This document shows, in pieces, positions 58,830-64,000 of a DNA stretch of 64,000 nt (positions are counted from its first letter, which is position 1; each line of letters opens with the position of its first letter). A program made the position numbers and the translations under genes. A model generated the notes under the pieces. The model was not told the DNA's origin. It made no database searches and saw only the letters and a list, made by a program, of their open reading frames with translations. Source of the DNA: JBKCUK01 sp046318415 (GTDB taxonomy: Bacteria > Pseudomonadota > Alphaproteobacteria > Caedimonadales > Caedimonadaceae); the NCBI GenBank assembly GCA_046318415.1, contig JBKCUK010000012.1, positions 62,001-126,000 on the forward strand, given 5' to 3'.

Positions 58830-60041
58830 TCAACTGTTTTTGCTCGTTACATTTACTGATTTGTTTTGGATTCTGGTGCGTGAGAGACTCCACTTCAGGC
58901 CAAGGGCGATGATAATCGTGATTAGCATCACAAGGGATGTTGGCAAAAGCGAGCCATCATAGAGGTGACCCACAGTCCAGGCGGTCAAGATGGGGGTCAC
59001 AATTTCCATCATGGAAATGACGGAAGACGCTGTGCCGCGCACGTTGGGGCATTGATCTAAGGCCATGTTATTGGAATTGGAAAACATCAACCCTAAGCCC
59101 ACACTATAGGGAATCATGGCAACGGCATAAAACCAGACCTTTTGGTTGGCCGCTTGGGACAGCACCACAAGCGAGCAGGAGGTGAAAAACAGCCCGAGCA
59201 ACCCAAGGCGGATCAGGGCGTGGACAGATAGATAACGCAATAAATAGCGATTCAGGGTGGTGCCAAGGATGAAGTTAACTACGCCAAAGGTATGAAAATA
59301 GCCATATTCCGCAGGGCTTAAGCGCAAAACGTCCTGGAAAAAGAAGGGAGAGCCAGCAAGATAAGCCCATAACCCGCCATAGGCGATGCTGGAAATCAGG
59401 GCGTAACGCATGAAAATGCTGTTTTGCATAACGCTTTTATAGTTGCGCATCAGCTCAGGTCCCTGAGCTTTCTTGGTGCGCTGAGTATGGGTCTCTTGCA
59501 GTTGGACAATCATTAAGCCCAGTACGCCTAAAGCTATGCAGCCAATGGTCAAAAAGCATCCGCGCCATCCCCAGTGCTCGGCAATGTGGCCGCCAACAAT
59601 GGGCCCAATCGCAGGCCCGATGGCAAGGGTCGTATACAGCATCGACAGGATGTTAAGGGCACGCTTTTCAGAATAAACGTCACGCACCATGGCAAGACCA
59701 ATCACATAGCTGCTAATCCCCCCAAGCCCTTGGGCAAGGCGCGCCACCATAAGCCATTCAATATTGGGCGCAAAAGCCGCGGCAAAGGTGGCTAAAACAA
59801 ATAAACTCAGGCCCGACAACAGCAAGGGACGTCGGCCATGGGCGTCGGAAAGCGCACCATAGAAGAGGCTTGCAATGCATTGGGCGAAAAGATGCAATGT
59901 CAAGGTATGGGTTGCGATCCCACTGGTGATGTTAAAATCACGACTCATTTGCGGCATCGCCGGCAGATAAATATCCGTTGCCATTTCTGTGACCAGGGCA
60001 GCAACGAAGATCGGCCACACACTTAAATTTTGCGTTTTCAT
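58830..60041 (-). CDS. MFS transporter, Bcr/CflA drug-efflux type
   Basis: Twelve-helix drug:H+ antiporter family, 403 residues from ATG 60041. EMATDIYLPAMPQMSRDF in helix 1 is the hallmark of the Bcr/CflA group, GALSDAHGRRPLLLSGLSLF is the loop 2-3 signature, and ARLAQGLGGISSYVIGLAMVRD lies in helix 4. Natural substrate is unknown. It lies 65 bases before the APC permease and is divergent from fabD. Confidence 0.88.
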   Translation of the reverse strand: MKTQNLSVWPIFVAALVTEMATDIYLPAMPQMSRDFNITSGIATHTLTLHLFAQCIASLFYGALSDAHGRRPLLLSGLSLFVLATFAAAFAPNIEWLMVARLAQGLGGISSYVIGLAMVRDVYSEKRALNILSMLYTTLAIGPAIGPIVGGHIAEHWGWRGCFLTIGCIALGVLGLMIVQLQETHTQRTKKAQGPELMRNYKSVMQNSIFMRYALISSIAYGGLWAYLAGSPFFFQDVLRLSPAEYGYFHTFGVVNFILGTTLNRYLLRYLSVHALIRLGLLGLFFTSCSLVVLSQAANQKVWFYAVAMIPYSVGLGLMFSNSNNMALDQCPNVRGTASSVISMMEIVTPILTAWTVGHLYDGSLLPTSLVMLITIIIALGLKWSLSRTRIQNKSVNVTSKNS

Positions 60042-60153
60042 GCTTATTGAAAGGCTTGAGTTCTGTTTGCAGCTCAATTTAGGGGGTTGACAGGCAGGAT
60101 GCAACTCTCAATCACTACAAGGATAGTCTATTTCGTTGCGGAAGGTTGAAAAC

Positions 60154-61092
60154 ATGTATGCTTTTGTGTTCCCAGGGCAGGGCGCCCAGGTTGTTGGCAT
60201 GGGCCGCGAGATCTATGATGCATCTTCTGCTGCACGTGAGGTCTTTGAGGAAGTATCAGATACCCTTGGGCTTAATTTAACGCGGATGATCTTTGAAGGG
60301 CCCATGGAAGATTTAACCCTGACGGTCAATGCCCAGCCTGCGTTGATGACGGTAAGTCTTGCCCTGATGCGCGCCTTAGAGAAAGAGGCGGGTTTTCACC
60401 TTGCGGACAAAGCGTCCTATGTGGCGGGCCACTCACTGGGTGAGTATTCAGCCCTTTGTGCTGCAGGGGGATACAGTCTTAAAGATACAGCGCAGCTGTT
60501 GGCCATTCGAGGCCGCGCCATGCAGGAAGCTGTGCCAGTGGGAACAGGTGCCATGGCCGCGCTTTTGGGCGCTGATTTAGAGCAAGCAGAAGCCATTACC
60601 CGTGCTGCCATTGATGGAGATATCTGCGAGGTCGCCAACGATAATGCGCCAGGTCAAGTTGTCATCAGTGGCCACAAATCGGCGGTAGAGCGCGCCATTG
60701 AGATCGCCAAAGAGCGCGGCATTAAACGAGCGCTGTTGTTGCCTGTCAGCGCGCCCTTTCACTGCAGTTTGATGGAACCTGCCGCTGTGGTGATGCAGAC
60801 TGCTTTGTCTCGCATGTCAATTTCCCCCCTTGCAGCACCGCTGATTGCCAACGTCACGGCGGATGTGGTTGCCGATGCGGGTGAGATACCTGTGCTATTG
60901 GTGCGTCAAGTCACCGGCCGTGTCCGTTGGACCGAGACAGTTCAACGCTTGAAATCCCTTGGGGTGACAAATATTTTGGAAGTCGGCGCTGGCAAGGTCT
61001 TAACCGGCCTCATTAAGCGCATCGAGCCAGAGCTTACCTGTTATGCGCTCAATGGTCCCGAGGACATCGACGCGTTTTTACGCTTGTCTTAA
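60154..61092 (+). CDS. fabD: Malonyl-CoA:ACP transacylase
   Basis: Loads malonyl groups onto ACP for fatty-acid synthesis. AFVFPGQGAQVVGMG at the start, the active Ser in VAGHSLGEYSALCAAG near residue 93, and the catalytic His in PVSAPFHCSLM near residue 207 are intact. ATG 60154 follows GGAAGG. Length is 312 residues. It is the first gene of the conserved fatty-acid cluster. Confidence 0.97.
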   Translation: MYAFVFPGQGAQVVGMGREIYDASSAAREVFEEVSDTLGLNLTRMIFEGPMEDLTLTVNAQPALMTVSLALMRALEKEAGFHLADKASYVAGHSLGEYSALCAAGGYSLKDTAQLLAIRGRAMQEAVPVGTGAMAALLGADLEQAEAITRAAIDGDICEVANDNAPGQVVISGHKSAVERAIEIAKERGIKRALLLPVSAPFHCSLMEPAAVVMQTALSRMSISPLAAPLIANVTADVVADAGEIPVLLVRQVTGRVRWTETVQRLKSLGVTNILEVGAGKVLTGLIKRIEPELTCYALNGPEDIDAFLRLS

Positions 61093-61121
61093 AAAAAATC
61101 TAACAAGCTGAAGGAAACAAA

Positions 61122-61862
61122 ATGTTTGATTTATCTCAGAAAAAAGCTCTGGTCACTGGAGCATCCGGTGGTATTGGTGCAGGCATTGTCAGGGCTTTGC
61201 ACGCCCAGGGGGCCCATGTTGCCATTTCCGGGACCCGAGTGGAAGCCCTTGAGGCGCTGAGAGATGAGCTGGGTGGACAGCGCATCGTCGTTCTGCCTGC
61301 GAACCTTGGTGATGCGACCCAGGTCGAGGGGTTGGTCCCTGCTGCAGAAGAGGCCTTAGGGGGGCTTGATATCCTCGTTAATAATGCTGGCCTGACCCGG
61401 GATGGGTTGCTGTTGCGCATGAAAGATCAGGACTTTCACGATGTCCTGCGGGTGAATCTTGAAGCCGCCTTTCGTTTGATGCGGGCGGCCGTTAAAGGCA
61501 TGATGAAGCGTCGCTATGGACGCATTATCAATATTTCCTCCATTGTCGGTGTCACCGGTAATCCAGGTCAGGCCAATTACTGTGCGTCCAAGGCTGGTTT
61601 GATTGGCATGAGCAAGTCCATTGCGGCTGAAATCGCGTCCCGCAACGTTACCGTTAACTGTATAGCCCCTGGTTTTATCACATCCGCCATGACCGACGTC
61701 CTGCCCGAGGCGCAGCGTGAAAAATTGCTGGAAGGGATTCCCATGGGACGCATGGGAACCGCCGAAGAGATCGCAGCAGGCGTGGTTTTCATGGCTTCCG
61801 ATGCTGCTGGTTATATTACCGGGCAAACCCTGCACATCAACGGTGGAATGGCGATGGTTTGA
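61122..61862 (+). CDS. fabG: 3-oxoacyl-ACP reductase
   Basis: NADPH-dependent short-chain dehydrogenase/reductase reducing the keto group of each elongation round. TGASGGIGAGIVRAL is the cofactor loop, NNAGLTRDGLLLRM is typical of FabG, ISSIVGVTGNPGQANYCASKAG contains the catalytic Ser, Tyr and Lys, and ITGQTLHINGGMAMV ends the protein. Length is 246 residues. The 118-base gap to acpP may hold an internal promoter. Confidence 0.97.
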   Translation: MFDLSQKKALVTGASGGIGAGIVRALHAQGAHVAISGTRVEALEALRDELGGQRIVVLPANLGDATQVEGLVPAAEEALGGLDILVNNAGLTRDGLLLRMKDQDFHDVLRVNLEAAFRLMRAAVKGMMKRRYGRIINISSIVGVTGNPGQANYCASKAGLIGMSKSIAAEIASRNVTVNCIAPGFITSAMTDVLPEAQREKLLEGIPMGRMGTAEEIAAGVVFMASDAAGYITGQTLHINGGMAMV

Positions 61863-61980
61863 GGGGCTGTCATTTTAATGTTGGCGAAAGTTGGGCGAGC
61901 AAGCTAAAATCAAAACTCTTGATTTGCCCGCCCATCTTCCATAAAAGCGAGGGTGGACTAACTAAAAAAGGAATTGTCTT

Positions 61981-62220
61981 ATGAGTGCTGTTGCTGAGCG
62001 TGTCAAAGAAATCATCGTTGAACATCTGGGTGTAGAGGCCGAGAAGGTTACCGAGTCAGCCAGTTTTATTGATGATTTGGGCGCCGATAGCTTGGATACT
62101 GTTGAGCTTGTGATGGCTTTCGAAGAAGAGTTTGGTATCGAGATTCCTGAGGAAGCAGCTGAAAAAATCCGCACAGTTAAAGATGCTGTGGCCTTTATCG
62201 AAGCGAACAAGCCTGCTTAA
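61981..62220 (+). CDS. acpP: Acyl carrier protein
   Basis: Small acidic carrier for growing acyl chains. The phosphopantetheine Ser lies in LGADSLDTVELVMAFEEEF (residue about 38). Length is 79 residues, with the usual four-helix pattern. Both ends match typical AcpP. Confidence 0.98.
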   Translation: MSAVAERVKEIIVEHLGVEAEKVTESASFIDDLGADSLDTVELVMAFEEEFGIEIPEEAAEKIRTVKDAVAFIEANKPA

Positions 62221-62288
62221 ACATTCTCTGTGCGGGAAGTATTCTCTTCCCGCATTTCATCTTTTTTCATGTGCATAAGGAGACCCCT

Positions 62289-63554
62289 ATGCGTCGCGTT
62301 GTAGTCACCGGAATTGGTTTAGTTACCCCCCTTGGGATGGGACGAGAGATCACCTGGCGCAATCTTATTGCCGGAAAATCTGGTATAAGGGCTATTACCC
62401 ACATTCCCGTCGAGGATATCCCTTGCCGCATTGCGGGGGTTGTGCCGCGTGAAGAGGGCGTCGAGGGGTCTTTTAACCCTGATGTCTACATGCCTAAACC
62501 AGAACAACGCCGTGTCGCGGACTTTATTATCTATGGTATGGCTGCTGCCACTGAAGCCATCGAAGATTCCGGTTGGAAGCCCCAAAGCGATGAGGAACGT
62601 GAGCGCACCGGCGTCTTGATTGGCGCGGGTATTGGCGGACTGGATCGTATTTACACTGAATCCGTGACGCTGTTTGAGAATGGTCCACGACGGGTGTCGC
62701 CCTTTTTCGTCCCTGCCACCATCATCAACTTGGCTTCAGGTCAGGTGAGTATTCGCTACGGTTTCAAGGGGCCTAATCATTCGGTGGTGACGGCGTGCTC
62801 CACGGGTGCCCATGCGCTCGGTGATGCGGCGCGACTCATTCAATGGGGAGATGCGGACGTCATGGTCGCGGGTGGTACAGAAGCTTGCGTGTGCCGTATT
62901 GGTCTTGCAGGATTTGCGGCTGCCCGTGCCTTGTCCACGGGCTTTAATGATCGTCCGACAGAAGCCTCGCGCCCATGGGACCAAGACCGTGATGGCTTTG
63001 TCATGGGCGAAGGTGCCGGTATTGTGGTGCTCGAAGAGCTCGAACACGCGAAGAAGCGTGGCGCCAAGATCTATGCAGAAATTGTTGGCTATGGCCTCTC
63101 AGGAGACGCCTATCATATTACGTCCCCGTCTCCAGAGGGCGATGGCGCTTTCCGCTCGATGAAAATGGCGCTAGAGCGTGCACAACTGAATCCTGGTGAT
63201 GTTGACTATGTGAATGCGCATGGGACCTCGACACCCCCTGGCGACAAGATTGAATTTGCCGCGGTGAAGCGCCTTTTTGGCGCAGCGGCAGATAAGCTCA
63301 GCATGTCATCCACCAAATCCTCTATCGGCCACCTTTTAGGGGCCGCGGGTGGCGTTGAGGCTGCGTTTTCCATCCTTGCCATCCGGGATGGGGTTGTCCC
63401 GCCCACCCTCAACTTGCACAACCCCTCTGAGGGCATCGAAGGGATCGATCTTGTGCCCCATCAGGCCAAGGAACGTCCTGTGCGTGTCGCGTTGTCGAAT
63501 TCCTTTGGTTTTGGTGGCACCAATGCGTCTTTGGTTTTCAAAAAGCTGGACTAA
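62289..63554 (+). CDS. fabF: 3-oxoacyl-ACP synthase II
   Basis: Condensing enzyme for chain elongation. RRVVVTGIGLVTPLGMG at the start, the active Cys in VVTACSTGAHALGD near residue 170, and the two His in NAHGTSTPPGD and KSSIGHLLGAAGGVEA form the catalytic triad. The C-terminus is SFGFGGTNASLVFKKLD. AAGGAG precedes ATG 62289; an upstream GTG is less likely. Length is 421 residues. Confidence 0.97.
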   Translation: MRRVVVTGIGLVTPLGMGREITWRNLIAGKSGIRAITHIPVEDIPCRIAGVVPREEGVEGSFNPDVYMPKPEQRRVADFIIYGMAAATEAIEDSGWKPQSDEERERTGVLIGAGIGGLDRIYTESVTLFENGPRRVSPFFVPATIINLASGQVSIRYGFKGPNHSVVTACSTGAHALGDAARLIQWGDADVMVAGGTEACVCRIGLAGFAAARALSTGFNDRPTEASRPWDQDRDGFVMGEGAGIVVLEELEHAKKRGAKIYAEIVGYGLSGDAYHITSPSPEGDGAFRSMKMALERAQLNPGDVDYVNAHGTSTPPGDKIEFAAVKRLFGAAADKLSMSSTKSSIGHLLGAAGGVEAAFSILAIRDGVVPPTLNLHNPSEGIEGIDLVPHQAKERPVRVALSNSFGFGGTNASLVFKKLD

Positions 63555-64000
63555 CTGCAAGCATCTGTGGCAGGCCACGGGTTGGCCTGCTCGGGTGTTG
63601 GTTGGTGCTTTTAGCCTCTGCCTTTTCGCGGCATCCACCCTTGTCATGAGTTACTATGGGTCCACCGGGAATGGTGTGGCCCAGACTTATGTGGTGCGGC
63701 GTGGCACCCCGTTTTCCGTGATTGTTGAAGACCTGGCGCGCCGCGACATCGTGAGTTCAGAATGGATGATGAAGATTCACGGTTGGGTGAAGGGGGCCGA
63801 TGCCCGCATTATTGCTGGAGAATATCAGTTTGCCCCAGAACGTTCTGTTGCGTCCATTTTGTCCGATATGATGGCAGGCGCCGTTGTGCGTCGCCGCTTT
63901 ACCGCGGTTGAGGGCAAAACCTCAAGGGAAATCCTTGAATTGTTGCGGCGCACCGAGGGCATCGAAGGTCCCTTCCCGCAAGACGTGCCAGAGGCTAGCC
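63523..64000 (+). CDS. mltG: MltG, endolytic murein transglycosylase (partial, cut by right edge)
   Basis: Inner-membrane enzyme that cleaves nascent glycan strands and sets their length. ATG 63523 lies inside the fabF end and gives a short cytosolic segment, a membrane helix (VLVGAFSLCLFAASTLV) and a LysM-like region (YVVRRGTPFSVIVEDLARRDIV), then GEYQFAPERSVASILSDMMAG and FTAVEGKTSREILELL, all typical of YceG/MltG. The catalytic half lies beyond the window. The fabF-mltG order is common in alphaproteobacteria. Confidence 0.88.
   Translation, partial: MRLWFSKSWTNCKHLWQATGWPARVLVGAFSLCLFAASTLVMSYYGSTGNGVAQTYVVRRGTPFSVIVEDLARRDIVSSEWMMKIHGWVKGADARIIAGEYQFAPERSVASILSDMMAGAVVRRRFTAVEGKTSREILELLRRTEGIEGPFPQDVPEAS

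Noticed and set aside
1..64000. CRISPR array, tRNA or rRNA genes
   Set aside because: No regularly spaced repeats, no tRNA-like cloverleaf with the GTTCRA loop in the gaps I read, and no rRNA sequence.

Overview
The window is 64 kb of compact bacterial chromosome. It is about 90% coding, most genes sit in short operons with 4-bp overlaps, and several use GTG or TTG starts. Gene content and order point to an alphaproteobacterium: the fabD-fabG-acpP-fabF-mltG cluster, a STAS-type MlaE, surA next to rsmA, an Rsm22 methyltransferase, and an isc operon with two consecutive cysteine desulfurases as in Rickettsia. Secreted eukaryotic-like proteins (an F-box protein, two leucine-rich-repeat proteins, a toxin-type sugar transferase, two acetyltransferases with signal peptides, a PAF-acetylhydrolase-like lipase) suggest a host-associated or intracellular member, perhaps of the Holosporales/Rickettsiales sphere. 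That placement is inference, since no rRNA gene is present.

Layout. 1-4.1 kb: LPS transport permeases lptG (cut by the left edge) and lptF, divergent from surA-rsmA. 4.1-8.0 kb: a small secreted Lys/His-rich protein, an outer-membrane beta-barrel protein and a tandem pair of exported GNAT-fold proteins. 8.2-11.5 kb: dnaK-dnaJ behind a heat-shock-type promoter. 11.6-21.8 kb: an AsmA-like protein, a Na+/H+ antiporter, then one continuous run of mlaE-mlaF-mlaD-lipoprotein-znuC-znuB-znuA. 21.9-28.8 kb: accessory region with two LRR paralogues sharing a promoter palindrome, an ABC exporter, a D-Ala-D-Ala dipeptidase and the F-box protein. 28.9-34.3 kb: ispB, a tRNA-type methyltransferase, glyQS and cdd. 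34.4-35.7 kb: an AT-rich lipase gene flanked by a duplicated 3' end of ygfZ. 35.7-42.5 kb: ygfZ, a glycosyltransferase, rpe, fdxA, a hydrolase, an ion channel and an MFS/LysR pair.

42.8-53.8 kb: the Fe-S block. A structured small-RNA candidate with its own promoter and terminator precedes iscR-(nifS-like)-iscS-iscU-iscA-hscB-hscA. An aromatic amino-acid permease and a MarR-like regulator then separate this run from fdx-iscX-rsm22-mnmA. Several products need Fe-S clusters, or act in their repair or in sulfur delivery, so the block reads as one functional neighbourhood. 53.9-64 kb: a secreted glycosyltransferase, a DUF192 protein, dapD-dapE, two transporters, and the fatty-acid cluster running into mltG, which is cut by the right edge.

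The observations most worth following are the small RNA beside the isc operon, the lipase cassette between ygfZ 3'-end copies, the secreted effector-like set with a shared LRR-promoter palindrome, the lid-less HscA, and an ion channel with an unusual pore sequence. I saw no tRNA, rRNA, CRISPR array or insertion sequence.
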